Source: an uncultured Limimonas sp. (GTDB taxonomy: Bacteria > Pseudomonadota > Alphaproteobacteria > Kiloniellales > Rhodovibrionaceae). Taken from it: 64,000 nt of DNA. Location: assembly GCA_913055855.1 (NCBI GenBank), contig CAJXKW010000001.1, forward strand, positions 1-64,000, read 5' to 3'. Position 1 is the first letter of the stretch; each line of letters starts with the position of its first letter. Positions 11,191-21,287 of this stretch are shown here, one piece after another. The position numbers were made by a program, and so were the translations under genes. The notes beneath the pieces were generated by a model. The model saw only the letters and a list, made by a program, of their open reading frames with translations. It had not been told where the DNA came from and did not search any database.

Positions 11191-12009
11191 ATGCCCGTGG
11201 ATATCGACCGGATCAGCCGGATCATCGCCGAGACCGCCAACGCGGAAGTGCGCCCGCGCTTTCGCGCGCTGGCCCACGGGGAGGTGCGCGAAAAATCCGC
11301 CGGCGAACTGGTCACGGTCGCCGACGAGGCGGCCGAGCGCGTGCTCACCCGGCGTCTGCGCGACGCGTTGCCGGGGTCGGTGGTGCTGGGCGAGGAGGCC
11401 GCGGCGAGCGACCCGGCGGTGTTCCAGCTTTTGGAAGGCACGGACCCGGTCTGGGTCATCGATCCGGTGGACGGCACCGGCAACTTCGCTCGCGGTGTGC
11501 CCACGTTCGCCGTCATGGTCGCGCTGGTCCGACGCGGCGAGACCCATGCGGGCTGGATTTACGAACCGGTTCCCGACCGCATGACCGTCGCAGGCCAGGG
11601 CAGCGGGACATGGCAGGCCGGCACGCGCCTGGTCATGCCGGCGCCGCCACGGGAACCGCGCGAACTGCGCGGCACCCTGCACGCCTCGAACCACGGCGGT
11701 CGCGACCTGCGCCGGCGCCTCGACCACCGGCGGGGGCGCGTGCACGCGGTCAAGAGCCAGCGCTGTGCCGGGGCGGAATACGTCCGGCTGGCGCTGGGCG
11801 AGCAGCACTTCGCCATCTTCACCAAGCTCGCACCCTGGGACCACGCGCCGGGTGCCCTGATCGTCCAGGAGGCCGGCGGCATCGCGCGCCTCTACGACGG
11901 ACGCACCTACGCGCCCAATGTGGCCGATGCGGCGGCGCTCCTGCTCGCGCCCGATGCCGCCACGTGGCAGACGCTTTACCGCACGCTGCTCAGGCCCGAG
12001 CCGATTTGA
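11191..12009 (+). CDS. Inositol monophosphatase family protein
   Basis: GEEAAASDPAVF, WVIDPVDGTGNFARGVPTFAVMVALV, WDHAPGALIVQEAGG motifs of IMPase/FIG-type enzymes. Confidence 0.88.
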   Translation: MPVDIDRISRIIAETANAEVRPRFRALAHGEVREKSAGELVTVADEAAERVLTRRLRDALPGSVVLGEEAAASDPAVFQLLEGTDPVWVIDPVDGTGNFARGVPTFAVMVALVRRGETHAGWIYEPVPDRMTVAGQGSGTWQAGTRLVMPAPPREPRELRGTLHASNHGGRDLRRRLDHRRGRVHAVKSQRCAGAEYVRLALGEQHFAIFTKLAPWDHAPGALIVQEAGGIARLYDGRTYAPNVADAAALLLAPDAATWQTLYRTLLRPEPI

Positions 12010-12072
12010 ACCGGATCGGGGCGGGCCGCGCCGCCCGCGAACCTCGGATCGCGGCCCGCCGCACGAGGACCG

Positions 12073-12858
12073 TCAACCGCTCCGGTGAAACTTGAAGGGA
12101 TTGAACGCCTGCATCACCGGCATGACCTCCATCCGGTTGATGTTGACGTGTCGCGGCAGGGTCGTCGCCCAGAACACGGTCTCCGCGACGTCCTCGGCGC
12201 GCAGTGGCTGCAGTCCTTCATAGGGTTTTTCCGCCGCGTTCTCATCGCCCTTGAAGCGCACCAGCGAGAACTCGGTGTGCGCTAGCCCCGGCTCGATGTC
12301 GGTGACGCGGACGTTGTAGCCGAGCAGATCCGCGCGCAGATTCAGCGAGAACTGCTGCACGAAGGCCTTGGTCGCGCCGTAGCAATTGCCGCCGGGGTAG
12401 GGGTAGGTGCCGGCGACCGAGCCCAGGTTGACGATGTGCCCGCGGTCGCGCCGACACATGCCGGGCATGAGCGCGCGCGAGCAATACATCAGGCCTTTGC
12501 AGTTGGTGTCGACCATGGTCTCCCAGTCGTCCAGGTTCGCCTCGGGCGCGGCTTCCAGCCCCAAAGCGAGCCCGGCGTTGTTGACCAGGACGTCCACATC
12601 GGCGAATGCGGGCGGCAGGTTATCGACCATGTCGAACACCGCCGCGCGGTCGCGCACGTCCAATTGGACCGGATGAACGCGCTCGCCGCCCATGCTTTTC
12701 GCCAGGGAGTCGAGCCGTTCCTTGCGCCGGCCGGTGATGATGACGCGGCTCCCCGCGGCGTGGAAACGCCGCGCCGTGGCCTCGCCGAAGCCCGCGGTGG
12801 CCCCGGTAACCAGCACGGTCATCGCCGCCGGATCGCACTTCTCCTGCTCGATCGCCAT
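12073..12858 (-). CDS. Short-chain dehydrogenase/reductase (YdfG-like)
   Basis: VLVTGATAGFGEATARRF, LVNNAGLALG, CYGATKAFVQQFSLNLRADL. Confidence 0.88.
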   Translation of the reverse strand: MAIEQEKCDPAAMTVLVTGATAGFGEATARRFHAAGSRVIITGRRKERLDSLAKSMGGERVHPVQLDVRDRAAVFDMVDNLPPAFADVDVLVNNAGLALGLEAAPEANLDDWETMVDTNCKGLMYCSRALMPGMCRRDRGHIVNLGSVAGTYPYPGGNCYGATKAFVQQFSLNLRADLLGYNVRVTDIEPGLAHTEFSLVRFKGDENAAEKPYEGLQPLRAEDVAETVFWATTLPRHVNINRMEVMPVMQAFNPFKFHRSG

Positions 12859-12926
12859 GATTGTCTCCCTGCTTTTGCGCTTCGTCCTGCGTTCCGGTAC
12901 GGGGTATCCTGCAAATGTGTCGACCG

Positions 12927-13763
12927 TCAGCCGGCACCACCAGATGCGTCGCGCTCCTGGCGCTTAACCGCGTCCCAGTGGTGCTCGAGCTGATCGAGGT
13001 CGCAGTCGGCCGCACGGAGACCGTGTGCTGCCAAGCGTTCCTCGACGCCGCGATAGCGTCGCTCGAACTTCGCATTGGTGTCGCGCAGCGCCGCCTCGGG
13101 GTCGAGGTCGAGCTTGCGCGCCAGATTGGCCACGGTGAACAGCAGGTCCCCGACCTCGTCGTGCAGGCGCGCCGGATCGCCCCCGGGCAGCTCGGCGCGT
13201 ACCTCGGCCAGCTCCTCGTCTACCTTGGCCAGGACCTGGGCGGCACGCGACCAGTCGAAGCCGTCGCGGGCGGCCCGCTTCTGTAGCTTGGCTGCGCGCA
13301 TCAGCGCCGGAAAGCCGAGGGCGACGTCGTCCAGGGCGCTCGGTTGACGCCCCGCCGCCTGCGCCTTGCGCGTGCGCTCGGCAGCCTTGTGCTGCTCCCA
13401 CTCCCGGCGCTGGGTCTCGCTGTCGTGCAACTCGCCTTCGCCGAACACGTGCGGATGGCGGCGCACCATTTTGTCCGCAATCCGGTGCGCGACCGTATCG
13501 AAGTCAAATGCGCCGGTTTCCTGGCCCATCTGCGCGTGGTACGCCACCTGCAGAAGCAGATCGCCGAGTTCCTCGCACAGCGCGTCCATGTCGCCGTGAC
13601 GGATGGCCTCGGCCACCTCGTAGGCTTCCTCGATGGTGTAGGGCGCGATGGTTGAAAAGGTCTGGGCGATATCCCACGGACAGCCCGCTTGCGGGTCGCG
13701 CAGGCGCGCCATGACCGCAAGGAGGCGGTCGATACCGTTTGCGTCGTGACGGGGTGCGTTCAT
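12927..13763 (-). CDS. mazG: Nucleoside triphosphate pyrophosphohydrolase MazG
   Basis: IDRLLAVMARLRDPQAGCPWDIAQTFSTIAPYTIEEAYEVAEAI ... EELGDLLLQVAYHAQMG. Confidence 0.95.
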   Translation of the reverse strand: MNAPRHDANGIDRLLAVMARLRDPQAGCPWDIAQTFSTIAPYTIEEAYEVAEAIRHGDMDALCEELGDLLLQVAYHAQMGQETGAFDFDTVAHRIADKMVRRHPHVFGEGELHDSETQRREWEQHKAAERTRKAQAAGRQPSALDDVALGFPALMRAAKLQKRAARDGFDWSRAAQVLAKVDEELAEVRAELPGGDPARLHDEVGDLLFTVANLARKLDLDPEAALRDTNAKFERRYRGVEERLAAHGLRAADCDLDQLEHHWDAVKRQERDASGGAG

Positions 13764-13915
13764 AGTTGGCGGAGCATACACAGGCCGTCAGGTGCCACCA
13801 AGGGGCACGCGGCGATTGTTCCGTACCCGCTCACGCGGGCATATAGGATGCGCGGACTCCGCCTGCGGGCGGTGCCGGATGCAACGCCAAGAACCGGGAC
13901 GAGAAGGGGGAGACC

Positions 13916-14395
13916 ATGCGAGGCACATGGCGCGGGATGACGCGCGCGCTGCGGCTCGCCGCCGCGGCCGCAACCCTGGCCGCGCTGGCCGGCCCGGCTG
14001 CTGCCCAGGCCGAGGGCGACGACACCGCGGCAAAAGCCGACGCCGGGATGCGCGTACAGCTTAACAAAATGACGCCGGTGGACGAGGCCTGCCGGATTTA
14101 TCTGGTGTTCGAGAACCGGACGGGCGCGGCCTTCGATGCCTATACGCTGGATCTCGTGATGTTCGACAAGGACGGTGCCATCCTGCAGCGTCTCGCCGTC
14201 GAGGCCGGCCGCCTGCCCGCGGGGAAAACGCTGGTCAAGCCGTTCGACATGCCGGATACCGAATGCGGGCGAATCGGCAAGCTGCTGTTGAACGAAGTGA
14301 TGACCTGCACGGGCCCCGGTGCGGGCGACGGCGAGCGCGACTGCACGACGCGGACCACGACCGCCTCCCGGCTGGAAATCCCGTTCATCAAGTAG
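13916..14395 (+). CDS. Hypothetical periplasmic protein with signal peptide
   Basis: N-terminal MTRALRLAAAAATLAALAGPAAAQA signal; remainder lacks a domain I can name. Confidence 0.7.
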   Translation: MRGTWRGMTRALRLAAAAATLAALAGPAAAQAEGDDTAAKADAGMRVQLNKMTPVDEACRIYLVFENRTGAAFDAYTLDLVMFDKDGAILQRLAVEAGRLPAGKTLVKPFDMPDTECGRIGKLLLNEVMTCTGPGAGDGERDCTTRTTTASRLEIPFIK

Positions 14396-14400
14396 CCGGC

Positions 14401-14433
14401 GCCGGAGGCCCGCACGCGGCGCGGGCCTCCGGC
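14401..14433. terminator. Bidirectional hairpin between convergent genes
   Basis: GCCGGAGGCCCGC-acgcggc-GCGGGCCTCCGGC, perfect 13-bp stem; no clear T-run. Confidence 0.6.
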
Positions 14434-14441
14434 TTGCCCGG

Positions 14442-14939
14442 TCAGCGCTCCGCGACTTGGCTGTGCAGCGCCGTATGGCGGTGACGCAGGTAGAACGTCG
14501 CCTTACCGATGCCCGTCTTGCACGCGGTCGAGATCTTGGTGTCCCCCTTGATGACCGAGCGCCGGCCATCGGGCGACATCATGGCGCGTTTCGTCTGCGC
14601 CTCGGGATAGCGCGCCTTGAGCGTGTCGAACATCTCATCCCGCAGCTCGCGGCACGGGACGCCGTTGCGGAAGTGCTTGATGGCCCAGATTTCGTAGACC
14701 CGATTGTTGTCGGGGGTGATCGCCACGTAAACCTTGCCCAGGTCGCGCGGCCGTTCGCCGGGATCGATCTCATAGAGCATCTTGTCGCCGTAACTGGCTT
14801 GGCGGACGTTGATTGCGGCGTCCGGATCGAAGGTTTCGCCCAGGCGTATGCCGTGGCTGACATCGATGGGCGATTGCGCGGTCGCTGTGTGGACGGACGC
14901 GACGATGACGGCGGCGGCGATGGCGAGCGGCTTGCGCAT
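14442..14939 (-). CDS. Hypothetical secreted protein
   Basis: Signal peptide MRKPLAIAAAVIVASVHTATAQS; no family recognised. Confidence 0.65.
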   Translation of the reverse strand: MRKPLAIAAAVIVASVHTATAQSPIDVSHGIRLGETFDPDAAINVRQASYGDKMLYEIDPGERPRDLGKVYVAITPDNNRVYEIWAIKHFRNGVPCRELRDEMFDTLKARYPEAQTKRAMMSPDGRRSVIKGDTKISTACKTGIGKATFYLRHRHTALHSQVAER

Positions 14940-15099
14940 GGTGTCCTCACACGCGTTTCTGAACGGGGCGGCGGGGTTTCGTGTTCAGTTCCGGTAGGGA
15001 AGTTGCCACGAAACCCGTTGCTATCAAGATAACGGGCAATGACGGTTTCTTGATGCAGCTTTGCGCCGCGCGCGCAGGCATTCCGGACGCGCGCCGGGC

Positions 15100-15411
15100 T
15101 CAGCGGCGCCGTCGGCGACGGTGGCGGGCGTGGCCGTCGAGGAACTCGGGATGCTTCTTGCGCACCCAGGTGATGAACTTCGCGATTTCAGGGTGACCGC
15201 GCAGCGCCGCGATCGTGTTGTAGCGGTCGCGCAGCTCTTTCTCCGAGAGCACCGCGTGGATCTTGCCGTGGCAGACCCGGTGCAGCGTGACCGTTTCCGT
15301 TCCCTTATAGCTTCTCGGAACCAAGTGGTGCTCGTCCACCGAGGGGCCGGGCACCATAGGCCGGTCGCAGAGGGGACAGCGATCGGGGTCGTCGGGGTCG
15401 TCGAAGCGCAT
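15100..15411 (-). CDS. HNH-endonuclease-fold protein
   Basis: CPLCDRPM...DEHHLVPRSYKGTETVTLHRVCHGKIHAVLSEKEL: Zn-ribbon Cys pairs plus HH..R/HxxCHxxxH HNH pattern. Confidence 0.75.
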   Translation of the reverse strand: MRFDDPDDPDRCPLCDRPMVPGPSVDEHHLVPRSYKGTETVTLHRVCHGKIHAVLSEKELRDRYNTIAALRGHPEIAKFITWVRKKHPEFLDGHARHRRRRRR

Positions 15412-15497
15412 GGGCGATAGGCCAGCCCCCGGGACGGTGCGGCGCTTTCTCCCTTGTTGTGGCGCGGCCGCGGTGTCACATCAACCGCGTCGATCAG

Positions 15498-15599
15498 CAG
15501 GCTGGGGTGCCGCATATGTCCTGCGCCCACGAGGCAGGCAGCCGCGGCTGAGAACATACCCATGCACCTGATCAGGGTCATACCTGCGAAGGGAGCCTG
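15498..15599 (+). ncRNA. TPP riboswitch (thi-box)
   Basis: Conserved GGGGTGC ... GGCTGAGA ... ACCTGATCAGGGTCATACCTGCGAAGGGAGCC; P1 CAGGCT/AGCCTG; directly upstream of thiO. Confidence 0.95.
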
Positions 15600-15605
15600 A
15601 CACCC

Positions 15606-16775
15606 GTGACGCTGACATATCCCAAAACCATCCGGAATCGGCCGCGCACCGTGATCATCGGTGCGGGGGCGAACGGCCTCGCCATCGCCTGGCGCCTGGC
15701 GCAGGCGGGATGCGAGGTGGACGTCTACGACAAAGGGGCCGCGGGCGGCGGCGCCACATGGTCCTCGGCGGGCATGCTCGCCGCGTCGGCTGAGGCGGAG
15801 CCGGGTGAAGAGCGGCTGGTTGCCCTGGCGCGCGAGAGCCAGGCGATGTGGCCCGGTTTCGCCGCGGAGCTGCATGCGGCCGCGGGCATGGACCCCGGTT
15901 ACCGCGAGACCGGGCTCATCGTCGCCGCGATGAACCGCGACGAGGCGGCCAAGCTCGAGTTCGACCACAACCTTCAGCGCGACCTGGGGCTGAACACCCA
16001 CTGGCTCTCGGCCGCGGAGATCCGCCGGCACGAGCCACACCTGCGCAACGGCGTGGTGGGCGGAATCCACAGCCCGGGCGACCACCAGGCGGATAATCGC
16101 GCGCTTGCGCGTGCCCTCCTGGCCGCGGCGCACAACGCCGGTGTGCGCGTCCACGAGCACACGCCGGTGCAGGGCCTGGAGCTGGTGCAGGGCCGCGCCC
16201 GGGGCGTGCGGGTCGCGGACGAGGTGGTTCCGGCCGAGGCCGTGGTTGTTGCGGCGGGCGCCTGGACACCCGATCTGGCGGGCCTGCCCGAGGCGGTGCG
16301 GCCGCCGGTGCGCCCCATCAAAGGGCAGATGCTCGCGCTGCGCATGGATCCGGACCGGCCGCTGGTGCACCACATCCTCTGGGCGCCGGCCGTCTACATG
16401 GTGCCGCGCCCCGACGGCCGGCTCCTGATCGGAGGCACCGTCGAGGAACGCGGGCTCAACACGGACATGACCGCGGGCGGTGTGTACGCCCTTTTGGAGG
16501 CTGCCTGGCGTGCGGTGCCGGCGATCGAGGACTTGGCCATCGACGAGATGTGGGTGGGCTTCCGGCCGGGTAGTCGCGACGACGCGCCCATTCTGGGCGA
16601 CACGACCGTGGACGGGCTCTGGCTCGCCACCGGGCACCACCGCAACGGCATCCTCTTCGCCCCGCTTACGGCGGACGCGCTCAGCCGGGAAATCCTCAGC
16701 GGCGAGCGTATTCCCGAGCTGGCGCCGTTCCGGCCCGAGCGGTTCCAGCGCGAATCCGCGGAGGCCGGGCCATGA
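15606..16775 (+). CDS. thiO: Glycine oxidase ThiO
   Basis: FAD-binding VIIGAGANGLAIAWRLAQAGCEVDVYDKG; downstream of a TPP riboswitch and upstream of thiS. GTG start. Confidence 0.92.
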   Translation: MTLTYPKTIRNRPRTVIIGAGANGLAIAWRLAQAGCEVDVYDKGAAGGGATWSSAGMLAASAEAEPGEERLVALARESQAMWPGFAAELHAAAGMDPGYRETGLIVAAMNRDEAAKLEFDHNLQRDLGLNTHWLSAAEIRRHEPHLRNGVVGGIHSPGDHQADNRALARALLAAAHNAGVRVHEHTPVQGLELVQGRARGVRVADEVVPAEAVVVAAGAWTPDLAGLPEAVRPPVRPIKGQMLALRMDPDRPLVHHILWAPAVYMVPRPDGRLLIGGTVEERGLNTDMTAGGVYALLEAAWRAVPAIEDLAIDEMWVGFRPGSRDDAPILGDTTVDGLWLATGHHRNGILFAPLTADALSREILSGERIPELAPFRPERFQRESAEAGP

Positions 16776-16984
16776 GCGCGGCCGCCATCACCGTCAACGG
16801 TCGTCCGCGTGACACAGCCCCGGCGAGCCTCTTCGACCTGGTGCGCGCCGAAGGGCACGACCCGGACCGGCGCGGGCTCGCCGTGGCCGTCAATGGACGC
16901 GTGGTGCCGCGCGACTCCTGGCAGGCGACGGAACTGGCGCCGGGCGATGCCGTTGAGATTGTCAAGCCCTTTGCCGGCGGATAA
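16772..16984 (+). CDS. thiS: Sulfur carrier protein ThiS
   Basis: 70 aa, ITVNGRPRD..., C-terminal ...[10 protein letters not shown]. Confidence 0.92.
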   Translation: MSAAAITVNGRPRDTAPASLFDLVRAEGHDPDRRGLAVAVNGRVVPRDSWQATELAPGDAVEIVKPFAGG

Positions 16985-16986
16985 GG

Positions 16987-17790
16987 ATGGATATCATGCC
17001 CGATGCGACAACTTTGCCCGACGATGCGGCCCCGCTGACTCTCGCCGGGCACAGCTTTGCCAGCCGGCTGCTCATCGGCTCGGCCGGGTATCCCAACCAG
17101 CAGGTCATGCTCGACGCTGTCAGCGCCAGCGGGGCCCAGATCGTCACGGTTTCGATCCGCCGCTCCTCGCTCGAAGGCTACGCGGAAAGCCTGATCGACG
17201 TGCTGCGCGACACGTTCCTGCTGCCCAACACGGCTGCCTGCGAAACCGCGCGGGACGCCGTGCTGACCGCCCAGCTCGCGCGTGAGGCCCTGGGCACGAG
17301 CTGGGTCAAGCTGGAAGTCATCGGCGACCGGGAAAGCCTGTACCCCGACGTCGAGCAGCTCGTCCAGGCGGCGGACGAACTGGTGCGCGACGGCTTCACC
17401 GTGCTGCCCTACACCAACGACGACCCCGTAGTGGCGCAGAAGCTGGTGGACGTCGGCTGCGCGGCCGTGATGCCCCTGGGCTCGCCCATCGGGTCGGGGC
17501 AGGGGATCGCCAACCCCAGTGCCATTGAGCTGATCTGCGAGCGCAGCCCCGTGCCGGTGGTTCTTGACGCGGGTATTGGCACCGCCTCGGATGCGGCGCG
17601 GGCAATGGAACTCGGCTGCGACGCGGTTCTGGTGAACACCGCCATTTCCAAGGCACGCCAGCCCGTGCGTATGGCACGCGCCATGCGCGACGCCGTCGCG
17701 GCCGGCGACGCCGCCCGTCGGGCCGGCCGGATTCCCACGAAGCGGTACGCCGAACCGTCCAGCCCGCAGTTGGGGCTGATCGGGTCATGA
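16987..17790 (+). CDS. thiG: Thiazole synthase ThiG
   Basis: [21 protein letters not shown]...; [55 protein letters not shown]. Confidence 0.96.
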   Translation: MDIMPDATTLPDDAAPLTLAGHSFASRLLIGSAGYPNQQVMLDAVSASGAQIVTVSIRRSSLEGYAESLIDVLRDTFLLPNTAACETARDAVLTAQLAREALGTSWVKLEVIGDRESLYPDVEQLVQAADELVRDGFTVLPYTNDDPVVAQKLVDVGCAAVMPLGSPIGSGQGIANPSAIELICERSPVPVVLDAGIGTASDAARAMELGCDAVLVNTAISKARQPVRMARAMRDAVAAGDAARRAGRIPTKRYAEPSSPQLGLIGS

Positions 17791-18416
17791 TCCTGCCCAG
17801 GCCCCGCGTGCTGCTGATCACCAACCGGACGCAGGCGCACCGGCCGCTAACCGAGGTGGTGGACGGCGCGCTGGCGGGCGGCTGCCGCTGGATCAGCGTG
17901 CGCGAGAAGGATCTGCCAACGGGCGAACGACGCCGGCTGGGCCGGGATATCGTCAAGCGCGCGGCGGCGTTCGGCGCAACGGTGACGCTGCACGGCGACA
18001 TCGCCAGCGCCGAGGCCGCCCGCGCGGCCGGCGTTCACGTCCCTTTCGGCACGGCCCCTGGGGCGATCAAGGCGATCCTGGGCAAGGCGGCAATCGTGGG
18101 GGTGTCCGTGCATTCCTGGGAGGAAGCCGAGCGCGCGCAGGAGGACGGCGCGGATTACCTCACCGTGAGCCCCGTTTTCGAGACGGCGAGCAAGCCGAGC
18201 TACGGGCCCGCGCTCGGGCTGGAGATCCTGGGCGAATTCTGTGCCGCGCTGGATATCCCGGTGATCGCCCTGGGCGGGATCACCGGCCGGACGGCCGGGC
18301 AATGCATCGACGCCGGTGCGGCCGGCGTCGCGGTCATGGGGGAGATCATGCGCGCCGACGATCCAAAGGCCGCGATGGCGGAAATCGTCGCGGGCGTCGA
18401 AGGCGCATGCTCCTAA
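17787..18416 (+). CDS. thiE: Thiamine phosphate synthase ThiE
   Basis: [76 protein letters not shown]. Confidence 0.9.
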   Translation: MILPRPRVLLITNRTQAHRPLTEVVDGALAGGCRWISVREKDLPTGERRRLGRDIVKRAAAFGATVTLHGDIASAEAARAAGVHVPFGTAPGAIKAILGKAAIVGVSVHSWEEAERAQEDGADYLTVSPVFETASKPSYGPALGLEILGEFCAALDIPVIALGGITGRTAGQCIDAGAAGVAVMGEIMRADDPKAAMAEIVAGVEGACS

Positions 18417-18528
18417 GAAAATGGTAACCGAATGTCTTGATCTTGCAGGGTCCACGCGTTAAACGCCATTCTCGCAACGCCCAGGGTGGTTTTTTCCATA
18501 TCTACGCAAGCGCGGTGTTAAACAGGCA

Positions 18529-19323
18529 ATGCAACGGCTCGACGAACTGGAAGCGCAGTCCATCTACATCTTCCGCGAAGCCTACGCCAACATCGACCCG
18601 ATGGGGATGCTCTGGTCGCTGGGCAAGGACTCCAACGTCATGATCTGGCTGGCGAAGAAGGCCTTCGGCGGTCATGTGCCGTTTCCCGTGATCCACGTGG
18701 ACACGGGGAAGAAATTCCGGGAGATGTACGAGTTCCGCGACACCTACGCGGACGACTGGAACCTGAATCTGCTCGTCTGGGAATGCCCGCCCATCGAGGA
18801 GGTCGATCCGACGTTGCCGCACGCCGCGCGCTCGGCCGCGCGCAAGACGGAAGGCCTAAAGCGGGTCATCAAGCAGAAGGGATTCCGTGGTATCGTCGCC
18901 GGCATCCGTCGGGACGAGCAGGCGACGCGGGCGAAGGAACGCGTCTTCTCGCCGCGCGACGAGACCGGGCAGTGGGATTTCCGCGACCAGCCGTTGGAGT
19001 TCTGGGACCAGTTCAAGACGGACTTTCCGCCCGACGTGCACGTGCGCATCCATCCCCTGTTGCACTGGACGGAAGTGGACATCTGGCGCTACGTGCAGCG
19101 TGAAAAGATTCCCATCGTTCCGCTTTATTTCGCCAAGAACGGCAAGCGCTATCGCTCGCTCGGCGATCAGGATATCACCAACCCGATCGACTCCCACGCC
19201 ACGACGCTGGAGGAGATCATCGCCGAGCTGGAAGCCACCAAGGCGCCCGAACGCGCCGGCCGTGCCATGGATCACGAGGCCGAGGACGCCTTCGAGCGCC
19301 TGCGTTCCGCCGGGTACATGTAA
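18529..19323 (+). CDS. cysD: Sulfate adenylyltransferase subunit 2 (CysD)
   Basis: QRLDELEAQSIYIFREAYANIDPMGMLWSLGKDSNVMIWLAKKAFGGHVPFPVIHVDTGKKF. Confidence 0.97.
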   Translation: MQRLDELEAQSIYIFREAYANIDPMGMLWSLGKDSNVMIWLAKKAFGGHVPFPVIHVDTGKKFREMYEFRDTYADDWNLNLLVWECPPIEEVDPTLPHAARSAARKTEGLKRVIKQKGFRGIVAGIRRDEQATRAKERVFSPRDETGQWDFRDQPLEFWDQFKTDFPPDVHVRIHPLLHWTEVDIWRYVQREKIPIVPLYFAKNGKRYRSLGDQDITNPIDSHATTLEEIIAELEATKAPERAGRAMDHEAEDAFERLRSAGYM

Positions 19324-19346
19324 GCCAAGGATCACGAGACCCGACC

Positions 19347-21257
19347 ATGTCGCTGGGACAGACCAACGCGCCCTGGATCGCGCGCGAACTCTCCAAGCTC
19401 GTCGTCGTCGGCCACGTCGACCACGGCAAGTCCACGCTCATCGGCCGGCTGCTCTACGACACGGACAGCCTGCCCGAGGGCAAGTTCGAGGAACTCAAGG
19501 CGACCAGCGAGCGCCGCGGCATGCCGCTGGAGTGGTCGTTCGTCCTCGACGCGTTCCAGGCGGAGCGCGATCAGGCCGTGACGATCGATACCACGCAGAT
19601 CTGGTTCAAGACGGCCAAGCGCGACTACGTCATCATCGACGCGCCAGGGCACAAAGAATTCCTCAAGAACATGGTCACCGGTGCGGCCAATGCCGATACG
19701 GCGCTTCTGACCGTGGACGCGCGCGAGGGCGTGCGCGAGCAGACCCGGCGGCACGGCTATATTCTGCACATCATCGGCGTAAAGCAGGTCGCCGTGGCGG
19801 TGAACAAGATCGACCTTGTCGATTACGACGAGGCGCGGTTCAACGAGGTCGCGCGCGAGGTCACGCAGTATCTGAACGATATCGGCGTCGAGCCCAGCTT
19901 CATCGTCCCCATCTCCGCGCGCGACGGTGACAATATCGCCCGGCGCTCGGCGCAGACCCCCTGGTACGAGGGCACGACACTGCTCGAGGCGCTGGACAGC
20001 TTCCGGGTCACCACGCTGCCCATCGACCAGCCGCTGCGCTTCCCCGTACAGGACGTCTACAAGTTCGATGACCGCCGCCTGATCGCCGGCCGCGTGGAAT
20101 CCGGCGTGCTGCGCGTGGGTGATACCCTGATGTTCTCGCCGTCGAACAAGACGGCGCAGGTCGGCTCCATCGAGGCATGGAACCAGGACCCGAAGCCCGT
20201 GGAAGCCCGGGCGGGGGAATCCGTGGCGATCACGCTGACGGAGCAGCTCTTCCTCGAACGCGGCGAACTCGCCAGTCACGAAGAGAACCCGCCGCGCCTG
20301 ACCACCGTCTTCAAGGGGCGTGTCTTCTGGTTCGGCAATGAGCCGCTGACGGCGGGCAAAACGCTCAGCATGAAGCTCACCACCAACCGGGCGCGCGTCA
20401 CGGTTCAGGCGATCGAATCCGTCATCGACACGGACAACCTGGCGCACCGTCCGTCCGACGAGGTGCACCGCAACGAGGTCGCGGAAGTCATCCTGCGCTC
20501 CAAGCAGGTGCTCGCCGTGGACGAGTTCCGCGACATCATGCGTACGGGGCGCTTTGTGCTGCTCGACGGTTACGACACCGTGGCGGGCGGCGTGCTTTCC
20601 ATGGAGGGCTATCCCGATCAGCGCCGCGCGCTGTCGGTGAAGTCGTCCAACGTCTACTCCGTGGAGCATCGCGTTTCCGCCGAGGCGCGCGCGCAGCGCA
20701 ACGGCCATCGCGGCGGTGTCCTCTGGTTTACCGGTCTGTCCGGGGCCGGCAAATCGACGCTGGCGATGGAGGTGGAGCAACGCCTGTTCCGCAAGGGATA
20801 TCATGTCTACGTGCTCGACGGCGATAACGTCCGCCGGGGGCTCAACGCCAACCTGGGCTTCTCGCCCGACGACCGGGCTGAAAACATCCGGCGGGTGGGC
20901 GAAGCGGCGGCGCTGTTTGCCGACGCCGGGCTCATCGTGATCACCGCCTTCATCTCGCCCTATCGCGCCGACCGCGAACGGGCGCGTGCGGCCGGGCGCG
21001 GCGCGTTCCACGAGATTTACGTGGATGCCGATCTCGAAATCTGCGAGCAGCGCGATCCCAAGGGCCTCTACAAAAAGGCGCGCTCCGGTGAGATCAAGGA
21101 CTTTACGGGAATTTCCGCGCCCTACGAAACGCCAATCGATCCCGAGCTGATGGTCAACACGTCGAATTCGGCGGTCGACACCTGCGCCGAACAGATCGTG
21201 GATTACGTTAGCCGCGTCTTCTCGCTCGACGATCGCTCGCTTCGCCAAACGGGCTAA
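19347..21257 (+). CDS. cysNC: Bifunctional sulfate adenylyltransferase subunit 1 / adenylylsulfate kinase (CysN-CysC fusion, NodQ-like)
   Basis: 636 aa; N-terminal GTPase VVVGHVDHGKSTLIGRLLYDT and C-terminal kinase VLWFTGLSGAGKSTLAMEVEQRL. Confidence 0.97.
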   Translation: MSLGQTNAPWIARELSKLVVVGHVDHGKSTLIGRLLYDTDSLPEGKFEELKATSERRGMPLEWSFVLDAFQAERDQAVTIDTTQIWFKTAKRDYVIIDAPGHKEFLKNMVTGAANADTALLTVDAREGVREQTRRHGYILHIIGVKQVAVAVNKIDLVDYDEARFNEVAREVTQYLNDIGVEPSFIVPISARDGDNIARRSAQTPWYEGTTLLEALDSFRVTTLPIDQPLRFPVQDVYKFDDRRLIAGRVESGVLRVGDTLMFSPSNKTAQVGSIEAWNQDPKPVEARAGESVAITLTEQLFLERGELASHEENPPRLTTVFKGRVFWFGNEPLTAGKTLSMKLTTNRARVTVQAIESVIDTDNLAHRPSDEVHRNEVAEVILRSKQVLAVDEFRDIMRTGRFVLLDGYDTVAGGVLSMEGYPDQRRALSVKSSNVYSVEHRVSAEARAQRNGHRGGVLWFTGLSGAGKSTLAMEVEQRLFRKGYHVYVLDGDNVRRGLNANLGFSPDDRAENIRRVGEAAALFADAGLIVITAFISPYRADRERARAAGRGAFHEIYVDADLEICEQRDPKGLYKKARSGEIKDFTGISAPYETPIDPELMVNTSNSAVDTCAEQIVDYVSRVFSLDDRSLRQTG

Positions 21258-21287
21258 GCAAAGACGGAAAAATTCGGCTGAAGCTTG

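Noticed and set aside
15024-16640. 538-aa minus-strand ORF crossing the TPP riboswitch and thiO
   Set aside because: Spans a certain riboswitch and thiO antisense; only the in-frame-shifted HNH ORF 15100..15411 has real protein character.
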